Assembly (NCBI RefSeq): GCF_023227875.1
Contig: NZ_JALOCH010000005.1
Location: forward strand, 124,001-188,000
DNA length: 64,000 nucleotides
Source: Methanoregula sp.
GTDB lineage: Archaea > Halobacteriota > Methanomicrobia > Methanomicrobiales > Methanospirillaceae
Direction: 5' to 3'
A program made the translations under genes and the position numbers. Under the pieces are notes generated by a model. The model was not told where the DNA came from. It searched no databases and saw only the letters and a program-made list of their open reading frames with translations. Positions 41,651 through 49,845 of this stretch are shown piece by piece (the stretch's first letter is position 1; the number at the start of each line of letters is the position of its first letter).

Positions 41651-42826
41651 TCAGCCTGCTGCCGGCATAAAATCACCAAGCCGGCACTGCCGTTCACGGA
41701 TCACCGACCGGAGGAGGGCCCCTTCCTCGATGAACCGCGTTATCGGGAACGTGAACTTCTCCGAAAGGTGCCGGAGGGCGGGGTTTATCCCTTCAAACTC
41801 GGTGGCGGGCTGCTGCATTGCGCTCCGGACATTCTCCCTGACATTGAAGACCCCCATCGGCACGTAACCCTTCCGTGCCTCCCGGAGGATGATCGCCCCG
41901 GCCTGCTGCTGTTCGCGGGCGAGCGCTTCGAGCACTGCCATCTTGCACGAGTAATAGCAGCCGCCAAGGGGGGAATATTCGGTCTTCTTCTTCGTGCCCT
42001 CGTGGTCCGAGAAGACCAGTTCCTCATTCCCCAGCACGTGCAGGAATGCCTCCGACCACTCGTACTGCCAGCCGGTCGGCATCAGGATCACGGCGTAATG
42101 GTTGTTCAGGCTGGAGAACTCATGCACACGCAAGGTGTCGATGACCGGGTTTTTCCGGACTTCTGCAAGCAGCCGGTCGCCGATGATCGTGTCGCAGGCC
42201 GTGATCGACCACCGCGTGGGGACAAGGTGCCTTCCCCTTCCCTGTCCCATCGTCCCGACCGAGAAGGCCTTCTGGATGCTGGAGAACGGGACACCGTTCT
42301 TATGCAGGTCTGCAACCGCATCGGCCGCTTTCAGATCGGTATCATAAAAGGTCTTCTCCAAATCATGGTCCCACCGCCCTTCCGCAATATCGAACCGCTC
42401 GATTCCCGCACTTGGCCCGAACGGGGTATGCTCTTCAGAAAAGGACTGCCCCTGCGGAGTGCTGGTAAAGGCAATCTCACTCTCAAGCGACGACGCGGAC
42501 AGCGAGATCTCCTGGAGTTTTACGACCAGGCGGTTATCGAGATCGGCAGCATTCACCTGCTGTTTTCCCCGGACAAGGTTCATACGATACCCGATGATCT
42601 CCTCCTGTGTCTTGTTACCAGGTATCCATGCTTCCGGCATGTCCATGACCGTGGTATCGCCATGGATAGGGGCTACCATGGGGCCGGCGAATACATCGGG
42701 ATAGTTCCAGCTCCCGATAAAAACAGACGGGGGCGTGCTGCCTTCGATCTCTTTTCCCATGGCAACGGACTTCATCGGCATCGTGGACGCCGTTAGTTGC
42801 CGGAGATATGCACCTTTACCAATCAT
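41651..42826 (-). CDS. Nre-family archaeal DNA repair protein
   Basis: 391 residues; FIGSWNYPDVFAGPMVAPIH, GDTTVMDMPEAW and YYSCKMAVLEALAREQQQAG are Nre signatures. NreA-type proteins bind PCNA and repair DNA alkylation or cross-links; the C-terminal RERQCRLGDFM contains a PIP-like QxxLxxF box. I do not see the N-terminal Cys-rich zinc motif present in many Nre proteins, so this may be a shorter variant or start further upstream. Followed by dinB with 10 bases between. Confidence 0.85.
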   Translation of the reverse strand: MIGKGAYLRQLTASTMPMKSVAMGKEIEGSTPPSVFIGSWNYPDVFAGPMVAPIHGDTTVMDMPEAWIPGNKTQEEIIGYRMNLVRGKQQVNAADLDNRLVVKLQEISLSASSLESEIAFTSTPQGQSFSEEHTPFGPSAGIERFDIAEGRWDHDLEKTFYDTDLKAADAVADLHKNGVPFSSIQKAFSVGTMGQGRGRHLVPTRWSITACDTIIGDRLLAEVRKNPVIDTLRVHEFSSLNNHYAVILMPTGWQYEWSEAFLHVLGNEELVFSDHEGTKKKTEYSPLGGCYYSCKMAVLEALAREQQQAGAIILREARKGYVPMGVFNVRENVRSAMQQPATEFEGINPALRHLSEKFTFPITRFIEEGALLRSVIRERQCRLGDFMPAAG

Positions 42827-42892
42827 CGTTACTGGTACTGGGACCGGCGGATCTTTTAAGGGGTGTAGTGCGCGGGGAGAAAGTGAATTTAC

Positions 42893-43375
42893 TTATCTCC
42901 GGACAGAATAGCCGGCACGCCTGAGGATACGGATCATCTCGTCCTCCCATTTCGGGTCATCCGGCTCATCGATCGTCTCGATGCAGCTCGCCCATACATT
43001 TGTCAGGTGCGAATCATCAGAGCAGAGTGTCCGGATATTCCTGATACGCCCGGCCCTCCTGCCGGAATGGTCAAGGATCAAAAGCCGCCAGCAGGTGTAG
43101 TCCCGGCATATCTCCGGGCGGGTCTGGTGCACGATACACATGGCTTTATCGCTGCCGGGTCTATGCCGGAAGAACGGGCAGGCGTGGGGGAGTTTTTCAA
43201 AGAGGCTCTTGTCATTGAAGAGTCCGTGCTTGTCAGGGTCGACCGTGACCTGCGTCTCTTCGCCGGTATAATGGTTGTGGACCAGGAAGCGGTAATCCCC
43301 GTATTCCTCCCTGATCGCGTGCACATACCCGAGATGACGGCAGCATTCCCCGCACTGGAAGCATTCGAATGCCAG
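42893..43375 (-). CDS. YkgJ-family Cys-cluster protein with probable CTG start
   Basis: 160 residues if started at CTG 43373-43375, giving MAFECFQCGECCRHLGYVHA, a complete Cx2Cx2CC Cys cluster. Shorter starts (GTG 43324) would remove the whole cluster. GGGGTGATCC immediately precedes the CTG and is a perfect anti-16S match, and an in-frame TGA two codons earlier blocks any longer start. PEICRDYTCWRLLILDHSGR and a later Cys are the second half of the motif. Function unknown. Second YkgJ-type gene of the window after 33725. Confidence 0.75.
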   Translation of the reverse strand: MAFECFQCGECCRHLGYVHAIREEYGDYRFLVHNHYTGEETQVTVDPDKHGLFNDKSLFEKLPHACPFFRHRPGSDKAMCIVHQTRPEICRDYTCWRLLILDHSGRRAGRIRNIRTLCSDDSHLTNVWASCIETIDEPDDPKWEDEMIRILRRAGYSVRR

Positions 43376-43388
43376 GGTGGATCACCCC

Positions 43389-44447
43389 TTAGTGGATGGC
43401 CAGGATCATGAACACCAGTTCGAGCGCGATAAGGATGATGACGACCCATTCGAGGAAATTGGAGTGCTGGATGCGCACTTCGTCCGAGAGCATCGAGTAG
43501 TTCTCCTGGATCACGGTAATCTTGCGACTGACGCTCTCGCTCCACTGGCCGCTCCGGAGTACTTTTAACGCCGTGGCATAGACGCGGGCATAGTACACGT
43601 CCTCCGTGACCTTGATCAGGTTGTCGACCTTCTCGATGATCTCAGAGATCTCCGCAGAGGTCTCCATCAGTTTTGCCATGATCGCGTGGTACTGGCGACC
43701 CCGGCGGAACTGGGACATACGGTCTGCATGTTCGATGTCATCATACATCTTCTCCATCTCGCGGGTCAGTTCGCGGTCATAGTACCGGAGCTCCAGCACC
43801 TGCACGTTTGCAAATTCGATCAGATCGATAATATCGGTCGGGCTCTCCGGGTTACAGAGGAGGGCCGAGTCCCACGAGAGAATGGCGAGGTCATCGGTCG
43901 TGTAACTGAGGGAGTTTTTGAGGATGTCCTCGCGGATCTGCGGGGAGATATTGGTCTTTTCCCCGATCAGGAGCGCGACCGGGTCAATGGAATCGTCGCG
44001 GTGGTCCGTGACATAGATCGAATAATCCTCAAAGAAATCCGGGTTGATAGCAAAACCCCTTATGTGAGGGCGGATGATCTCCCCGAGGGTCTTGAGGTAC
44101 TGAACATAGAAGTCAGAAAGGCCTTCCTGCCCGGCGAACAGGAACGCGATCTCCTCCAGTTCAGCAATCTCGGCTTCCGGGTTCTGGTAGATAAAACAGA
44201 AACTGATCACCCCGATATCGTAGACCCGGGCCACCACGGTGAACTCAAAGGGCCTTCCATCCCGCTCCACACGGATCGGGTTCATCTGGATCATGAGCGG
44301 GGGATCCTCGAGCATGATGGACTTTGGTTTGACCCGGACAAAACTGGTCCTTGCCGTAAAATAATTCTGGGCAAGTGCCTTTTCGAGCCAGTCGAGATCG
44401 ATCTCCCGGCCGATGTCATAAATCCGATAAAACCGGAGTGTTATCAT
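43389..44447 (-). CDS. RMD1/YagE-family membrane-anchored protein
   Basis: 352 residues from MITLRFYRIYDIGREIDLDW; the frame upstream is shadow. A long cytoplasmic region with coiled-coil-like helices is followed by a C-terminal transmembrane segment LEWVVIILIALELVFMILAI; HSNFLEW before the segment and the family position of the helix match RMD1/DUF155. In eukaryotes RMD1 acts in sporulation and mitochondrial translation; the archaeal role is unknown. Confidence 0.7.
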   Translation of the reverse strand: MITLRFYRIYDIGREIDLDWLEKALAQNYFTARTSFVRVKPKSIMLEDPPLMIQMNPIRVERDGRPFEFTVVARVYDIGVISFCFIYQNPEAEIAELEEIAFLFAGQEGLSDFYVQYLKTLGEIIRPHIRGFAINPDFFEDYSIYVTDHRDDSIDPVALLIGEKTNISPQIREDILKNSLSYTTDDLAILSWDSALLCNPESPTDIIDLIEFANVQVLELRYYDRELTREMEKMYDDIEHADRMSQFRRGRQYHAIMAKLMETSAEISEIIEKVDNLIKVTEDVYYARVYATALKVLRSGQWSESVSRKITVIQENYSMLSDEVRIQHSNFLEWVVIILIALELVFMILAIH

Positions 44448-44580
44448 GGATGGTTCCCTCCTTTGAGGATCGCTTATAAGTGTCTGCAATAATGAACAAC
44501 CATGAAGATGATAAAGCCTTTTGAGGCCTGAATCCCGGGAAGCCGGATGGAACGGAGGTGTGCAATCCCCCTGAAAAAAA

Positions 44581-45561
44581 TTATTTCCTGGAAACGAGTG
44601 ACGCAGCGGCGATCCCGATAACCAGCGCAAGGCCACACAGCCCTGCTGATACAGGAGACTTCTGGGTCGGCGTGGATGCAGGGAGTGTTGTGGCAGATTC
44701 TGCGATCAGGGTTGCAGAGAAATCAACGGTCTCACCTTTACCGGGGTACTTGTCGATCGTGCCGGTGTAGGGCGCATACCCGGCCTTGTAGACCGTGAAG
44801 GTTTTGTACGGTGTGCCGGTCACATAGACCTGCACCTTCAGGCTGCCCTGTTCAATCTGGCCCTTTACATCATTGTCAAATTTCACCGTCGCACCGTCAA
44901 CATTGCAGTACACCAGATACCACCCGGTGTCTCCGCCGATTATTGCCGGGGCGGTTGTCGCTGTTCCGGCAGCCGGGTTTAACGTGGCATAGAGATCGAT
45001 CGTCTCACCCTTTCCCGGGACCGTGACAATGGTTGCCGTGTACGTGGTATACCCGTCCTTCTTCACGGAATATTCACGGTATGGGGTCGCGGTGCTGTAT
45101 ACCGGCACATACACCATTCCCTGTGAAATCTCCCCCCGGTTTACATCATCAAAGAAGACGGTGGCTGCATCGATGTTACAGTGAACGACATACCAGCCCA
45201 CGTCACCCCCGACCGCGGTCTGGGTGGTAACGGGAATCTTGTTGATCGTGGTGTACAGTTTCACGGTCTCTCCATTCCCGGGCACATCTCTGATGGTATC
45301 GGTAAACGTGGAGTACCCGAACTTCTGCACCCGTATCGTTGTATAAGGTGCGGAGAGATATACCGGGATAGTGACGGCCCCGTCCTGCGGGGTTGTTGTG
45401 ATATATTTGTCGTCGAGGTAGATCTTCGCATCATAGACATTGCAGTAGACCGCATACCATCCCTGGTCCCCCCCAATGGGTGTATCCTCAGCGGCAGCGG
45501 GAACCATACATACACTGGTCAGCATCACCAGGATCAGCACAATCCGGTACTCTGTTTTCAT
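44581..45561 (-). CDS. Surface protein with three PEGA domains
   Basis: 326 residues from ATG 45561 with GGAGGTCGTT before it. Signal peptide LILVMLTSVCMVPAAAE. Three similar PEGA repeats, each with YCNV/HCNI, ...KFGYSTFTDTI, and KDGYTTYTATI or KAGYAPYTGTI, at about residues 35-110, 125-200 and 215-290; then a Thr/Pro linker and C-terminal anchor LCGLALVIGIAAASLVSR. Probably an S-layer-associated or carbohydrate-binding surface protein. Confidence 0.88.
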   Translation of the reverse strand: MKTEYRIVLILVMLTSVCMVPAAAEDTPIGGDQGWYAVYCNVYDAKIYLDDKYITTTPQDGAVTIPVYLSAPYTTIRVQKFGYSTFTDTIRDVPGNGETVKLYTTINKIPVTTQTAVGGDVGWYVVHCNIDAATVFFDDVNRGEISQGMVYVPVYSTATPYREYSVKKDGYTTYTATIVTVPGKGETIDLYATLNPAAGTATTAPAIIGGDTGWYLVYCNVDGATVKFDNDVKGQIEQGSLKVQVYVTGTPYKTFTVYKAGYAPYTGTIDKYPGKGETVDFSATLIAESATTLPASTPTQKSPVSAGLCGLALVIGIAAASLVSRK

Positions 45562-45659
45562 AACGACCTCCATTTAGTACTCTTTTCCTTTGAGGGAATC
45601 TTATAAAAAATCTCGTGGGAGTCTGTTCGCACGTAAAAAAAGGAGAGGAAGAAGAAAAA

Positions 45660-46376
45660 TTACCGGCGTGATCGCCATGCCAGGGCAAGACCGGCAATGC
45701 CCGCTCCGGCAATGAGCGTTACCAGGGAGAGGGGGGATTTCTGTGTTGTTGCAACCGGGGCCGGTACTGCCGTTGTACTGACGGGGGCCTGAGTCTCCGG
45801 TGCCACGAGATCGAGAGTGCACTTGGTATAGACATCATCAACGCCGGGCAGGTTGAATGCATTGGAAAGGGCCGTTGCTGCCGCCGAATCCTGCACGCTG
45901 CCGGTGCCGGTGAAATTGAAGACAAGGTCGCCGGTCTTCGTGTTCACGACCTGCCCGGAAAACTGGCCGGAGGTTTCCATGACAATGTTCAGGTTCCCGT
46001 TCTCACCGGGGCTCTGTACGATCACATAGTAGGTGGCCGGGGGAAGACCGGTGGTCTGGTAGGTCTTCGAGAAAGTGTTGTCGGCATTGACCGGGGCCGT
46101 TGAAACATTGATGTAATTGCCGGCAAATATCCAGATCTGGACACCTGACGTGAGGTTCCCGCCGGTTGCCACGCCGCTGACAGTGACAGGTTCGCCGACC
46201 GTGGCCTGGGAGGGCAAGACCTCTGCTGAGATAAAGGGCTGTCCGGGAGTGGCTGAAGATGCCAGCACGGTGCCGTTTACAGCTGTGGATGCATCGGCAC
46301 CGGACGCGGGAAATGCCAGGAGTGCGATCAACAAGACAATACAGAGAATACTTCCAAGTGAATATGATCTTTTCAT
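45660..46376 (-). CDS. Secreted, C-terminally anchored surface protein
   Basis: 238 residues with signal peptide ILCIVLLIALLAFPASGAD, an Ig-like beta-rich domain (VGEPVTVSGVATGGNLTSGV) and a C-terminal anchor LSLVTLIAGAGIAGLALAWRSRR after a Thr/Pro linker. Same family of layout as 15511 and 36490. Divergent from the CorA-like gene. Confidence 0.75.
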   Translation of the reverse strand: MKRSYSLGSILCIVLLIALLAFPASGADASTAVNGTVLASSATPGQPFISAEVLPSQATVGEPVTVSGVATGGNLTSGVQIWIFAGNYINVSTAPVNADNTFSKTYQTTGLPPATYYVIVQSPGENGNLNIVMETSGQFSGQVVNTKTGDLVFNFTGTGSVQDSAAATALSNAFNLPGVDDVYTKCTLDLVAPETQAPVSTTAVPAPVATTQKSPLSLVTLIAGAGIAGLALAWRSRR

Positions 46377-46472
46377 ACGGGAAATTATGAAGGTGATCGA
46401 TATTATAGTTCTGGTTTTCCCGTAGTCATCGCAGGAAAGATCCCATCGGACAAAGATACTAATTGGCTACCT

Positions 46473-46480
46473 TTATACAC
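46473..46480 (+). promoter_or_regulatory. Putative TATA box of the CorA-like gene
   Basis: CTTTATAC in an AT-rich context (ACTAATTGGCTACCTTTATA), about 25-30 bases before a likely start near 46500 and 72 bases before ATG 46552. By pattern. Confidence 0.45.
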
Positions 46481-46551
46481 ATCCTGCTGCAATAGCTCGT
46501 ACTATCATGGTGCAGGGATATGCACCGGTTCGGAGACTGTGTGGTGCTGTC

Positions 46552-47628
46552 ATGAAAATGCAAAGTATCCGGGAGACTTCAACCCAATCCATACCGGTTC
46601 CCCTGAGTTTCTGCATTCTCTTATTCCCTGACGGCAGGATCGAACGTCAGGTAGACCAGCCGGTGGCAGAATACTTTACTGCGGTAAAAGAGGCCAGTGT
46701 TGTCTGGATCGATTGCAGTATCAGGGATGATGAAAAGGAGATTGAGAAACTCGCTCTGCTTGCCGGGTTCACGAAAATCCCGATACCCAAGCTCACCCAT
46801 GGTTTTTATTCTGCATACGAGGATTATGACACGGAACTAGGCATCATGCTCCCGTCAGTTACGGTCAAAGGGGAGAAGATGACAGTTCACCCCCTCTTTG
46901 TCCTGATCCGCGACAACCTGGTCCTTACCATCCATTCCGTTGAGATCAACCGGCTGCTCAGGTTCTCCCGGTATGCCCAGCAGTTCTTCAAGCGGATCGC
47001 CACAGAGAATACATCCGACAAGATCACGCTCACCCTTGAACGGATCATCGATGAAAACAATGACCGGAACTTCGAGTACCTGCGCGAGATCGAGATGCAT
47101 GGCGATGCGATCAGCAAGTCACTCATCGAGGAGAGCATTGCAAAGAAAAAAGTCGCCCATGATATCTACCGGATGAAACATGTCCTGATCGATTACTTAA
47201 ACGTCCTCTGGGCCACAAAGGACGTGGTCGATTCTCTCCGGTATGGTGATGCGGACCTGATAACAAACGATGAAAAACTACTCGGCAGGATCGGGATCCT
47301 TTCAGACAACATCGACCGGCACATTGAACTCTCCGAGCAGATGTCCAACGTGCTTGCATCCGGTCTCGAGGTGATGCAGAGCATCTACAACAACCAGCTC
47401 CAGAGCCTCAACAACCGGTTTGCCCTGGTCACAGCATATCTCACGGTGCTTGGCACGGCATTCCTTGTCCCGAATACGATCGCAACGATCGCCGGGAGCG
47501 GGGTAATGGAGGGGTCGATGGCGAGGCAATGGTGGTATGTACCCCTGCTGGCTGGCTCGACACTCGTTGCTACGCTCGTTTCGTTCCTCTGGGTGGTCCA
47601 CGTCTGGAAGAAGCGGGACGAGGACTGA
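46552..47628 (+). CDS. CorA-family divalent-cation channel-like protein
   Basis: 358 residues from MKMQSIRETSTQSIP; the upstream extension has no family character. Large cytoplasmic domain (residues ~1-270, with helical DSLRYGDADLITNDEKLLGR) and two C-terminal transmembrane helices, YLTVLGTAFLVPNTIATIAG and PLLAGSTLVATLVSFLWV, with a charged tail KKRDED. The channel loop after the first helix reads ATIAGSGVM where CorA channels have a GMN motif, so ion selectivity is uncertain. Overlaps the convergent rnc gene by 59 bases. Confidence 0.8.
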   Translation: MKMQSIRETSTQSIPVPLSFCILLFPDGRIERQVDQPVAEYFTAVKEASVVWIDCSIRDDEKEIEKLALLAGFTKIPIPKLTHGFYSAYEDYDTELGIMLPSVTVKGEKMTVHPLFVLIRDNLVLTIHSVEINRLLRFSRYAQQFFKRIATENTSDKITLTLERIIDENNDRNFEYLREIEMHGDAISKSLIEESIAKKKVAHDIYRMKHVLIDYLNVLWATKDVVDSLRYGDADLITNDEKLLGRIGILSDNIDRHIELSEQMSNVLASGLEVMQSIYNNQLQSLNNRFALVTAYLTVLGTAFLVPNTIATIAGSGVMEGSMARQWWYVPLLAGSTLVATLVSFLWVVHVWKKRDED

Positions 47629-48151
47629 AGGCCCGCTTGGGTAACTTCTTCACTGGCTCCTCTTTCTTTACCCGTTTCAGTTCCGGTTCGAACCATGATT
47701 CAATGCACTGCTTGACAACGCCAAGGCCGGCATCGCTGTCAAGATAAATCGCCCCGATCAGGGCTTCCATGGTATCGGCAAGGATTGTCTCCTCCCCGTC
47801 CCTCCACAGCCCCATCTCCCCGCGCCCGAGCCGGATATATTTTTTAAGGTGCAGGCGTCGTGCAACCTTTGCAAGGGTCGGGTTGTCTTCCAGCCGTTCC
47901 TTCTCCTGCGTGATCCCCCCTTTGCTCTGGATACCCTTCTCCATCAGGAACAGGATCAACGCGGTCTTCAGGACCGCATCGCCCAGCGTGCTGTAGGCCA
48001 TCTGGTCCATGCACCGCTTGTTCTGCTGGAGCAGCTCGTTGGCATATGCCGGGTGGGTGAACGCCCGAATCAGGTGCTGTTTTTCAAAAAAGTGATACCC
48101 GATTATCTGCTCAATCCCGGAAAAATCATCATGGTCCATCGTCTCATACAC
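47570..48151 (-). CDS. rnc: Ribonuclease III catalytic domain protein
   Basis: 193 residues: one RNase III domain and a basic tail, no dsRNA-binding domain. FEKQHLIRAFTHPAYANEL is the RNase III beginning, MAYSTLGDAVLK the first catalytic box and ILADTMEALIGAIYLDS the second. The first box lacks the Glu of LEFLGDAVL (here Ser), while Asp (GDA), Asp and Glu (ADTMEA) are intact. Could start at an internal ATG (MDHDDFSGIEQI), five codons in. Its last 59 bases overlap the convergent CorA-like gene. Confidence 0.85.
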   Translation of the reverse strand: MYETMDHDDFSGIEQIIGYHFFEKQHLIRAFTHPAYANELLQQNKRCMDQMAYSTLGDAVLKTALILFLMEKGIQSKGGITQEKERLEDNPTLAKVARRLHLKKYIRLGRGEMGLWRDGEETILADTMEALIGAIYLDSDAGLGVVKQCIESWFEPELKRVKKEEPVKKLPKRAFSPRPASSRRGPPRGTKRA

Positions 48152-48217
48152 CGTTCAGTTTCAGGATTAATAAAGAACACCAATACAAGACCATCCAATA
48201 AAAAACGTGAAACAATC

Positions 48218-49224
48218 GGCTCTGTAGAAATGCTGAGTTTACAGAAGTAAAACAGTGACCGAAAGATCTAAGGTACAGTGCCTCCTTATTTTGTTATGTT
48301 CAGTAACAACAAGGAGGCAAAATAGTGTCGACAAACCGGTATATCAGGTTTGTTGAATTAACCACCGGATTGATCCGCGACTCCCGCATACCCCTTTTTT
48401 CATCAAAGTTCTCCCGTAAGACCTATACCCAGCACCAGTTACTCACGCTTCTTCTCCTGAAAGAGTATTTGTCAGAAGATTACCGGGATACCGTTGAACT
48501 AACTGAAATCATGGACGTACTTCGGGAAAAAATCCATCTCGATAGAGTCCCTCATTTCACGACGATTCATAAATTTTGTCAACGGATTCGAACCTCACTC
48601 TTTACCCGGTTACTCAACCGGCTGATGAAGATGTTCTATGACTGGGGAGAAAAGATCCCTTGTACCGCTATCGATTCATCCGGGTTCACGAGTTCTTACG
48701 CCAGCCACTACTATTCCTGGAGAACCGGGAAAACCAGAAAACGATTCCTGAAAACATCCATCTCCATTGATACCGATCAACAGATTATCACCGGTCTGAA
48801 GATCTCCCAGCATCCTGTCCATGATATCATTCATGCCAAGAAGCTCCTCAAACAATGTCACAGATCCAGACACTCTGACCTCTATGTCATGGACAAAGGT
48901 TACGACTCCGAAGAGATCCATGAATTGATCCAAGATACCATGGGATCCTGCTCCCTCATCCCCATCAGAAACAGAAAACGAAAACGGATAGCAGGTTACT
49001 ATCGAAGACGAATCGCTCGATCGTTTGACGAGAGAAAATATCATCAGAGAAACAAGGTCGAAACTGTATTCTCTGTCCTGAAAAGAAAGTTCGGGGAAGC
49101 TCTTAAAGCTCGCAAATACCGACTGCAGGTCAAGGAAATTAAGATCAAAATCATCCTCTACAACATTTCAAGAATGATTTCAACTTTGTCGTTTCTCATG
49201 CTCTTTGAGGAATTCTACAGAGCC
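48218..49224. mobile_element. IS5-type insertion sequence, 1007 bp
   Basis: Terminal repeats GGCTCTGTAGAA (48218-48229) and TTCTACAGAGCC (49213-49224) are perfect over 12 bases. An 8-base direct duplication AAACAATC flanks it exactly (48210-48217 and 49225-49232). Length, one transposase gene and the 8-base duplication match the ISH1-type branch of IS5. It sits between rnc and msrB. The MITE at 15190 shares the terminus, so this may be the mobilising element. Confidence 0.9.
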
Positions 49225-49296
49225 AAACAATCTGTAACAATTCTGCTCGCAAATTTAAGATCTCAGGAATTCGTGCTGGACATTATTTCTTCATGA
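48325..49296 (+). CDS. IS5-family transposase with read-through C-terminus
   Basis: 323 residues from a GTG with AAGGAGG upstream. DDE motifs: AIDSSGF (about residue 115), MDKGYDS (about 192), KVETVFSVLKRKFGE (about 247, with the E). The HTH-like start is QLLTLLLLKEYLSEDYR. The IS ends at base 49224, after the 300th codon, without a stop: residues KQSVTILLANLRS to the end are encoded by host flanking DNA and the stop lies at 49294-49296, inside the 3' end of msrB. Probably still active in transposition since the DDE core is intact. Confidence 0.9.
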   Translation: MSTNRYIRFVELTTGLIRDSRIPLFSSKFSRKTYTQHQLLTLLLLKEYLSEDYRDTVELTEIMDVLREKIHLDRVPHFTTIHKFCQRIRTSLFTRLLNRLMKMFYDWGEKIPCTAIDSSGFTSSYASHYYSWRTGKTRKRFLKTSISIDTDQQIITGLKISQHPVHDIIHAKKLLKQCHRSRHSDLYVMDKGYDSEEIHELIQDTMGSCSLIPIRNRKRKRIAGYYRRRIARSFDERKYHQRNKVETVFSVLKRKFGEALKARKYRLQVKEIKIKIILYNISRMISTLSFLMLFEEFYRAKQSVTILLANLRSQEFVLDIISS

Positions 49297-49750
49297 GATG
49301 GAGAGCCACCGAGTTCATACAGTAGCGCTTGCCGGTCGGGGCCGGGCCGTCATCGAACACATGACCGAGGTGTGCACCGCACCGTGCGCAGAGCACTTCC
49401 GTCCGGAGCATCCCTCCGGAGTGATCGGGGTGCATGGTGACATTGGGGTCCGAGACCGGTGCGTAAAAACTCGGCCAGCCGGTGCCGGATTCGAACTTGG
49501 TTGATGAATCGAAGAGATCCGTCCCGCAACAGGTGCAGGTATATATCCCCGGCTCCTTACAGGAATGGTATTTACCGGTGAACGCGTATTCCGTTCCCTT
49601 TTTCCGGGCGATCTCATAGTGTTCCGGTGACAGGATCGCACGCCACTCCTCATCGGTCTTTATTACCGGCAGGACCTCGTCAGTACGACCGGCCCGTGTG
49701 CTGAAGATACGGATCGTTTTTTCATTTCCGACGGGACTCACAGGTATCAT
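49283..49750 (-). CDS. msrB: Peptide methionine-R-sulfoxide reductase
   Basis: Reduces methionine-R-sulfoxide in proteins. 155 residues from ATG 49750; a TTG at 49828 would give 181. ILSPEHYEIARKKGTEYAFT, two zinc CxxC pairs (YTCTCCG and CARCGAHLGHVFDDG), GTGWPSFYAPV and the catalytic Cys in RYCMNSVALHL are all present. Its end overlaps the transposase frame at 49283-49296 on the other strand. Confidence 0.93.
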   Translation of the reverse strand: MIPVSPVGNEKTIRIFSTRAGRTDEVLPVIKTDEEWRAILSPEHYEIARKKGTEYAFTGKYHSCKEPGIYTCTCCGTDLFDSSTKFESGTGWPSFYAPVSDPNVTMHPDHSGGMLRTEVLCARCGAHLGHVFDDGPAPTGKRYCMNSVALHLMKK

Positions 49751-49845
49751 CACCTCTTCACGGGAGTCATGACAGGGCCGGGGCAAAGACCTTTGGATTG
49801 CGGCATCAAAAAGCGGGATTTCGGCCAAAACGATACGATCGTATC

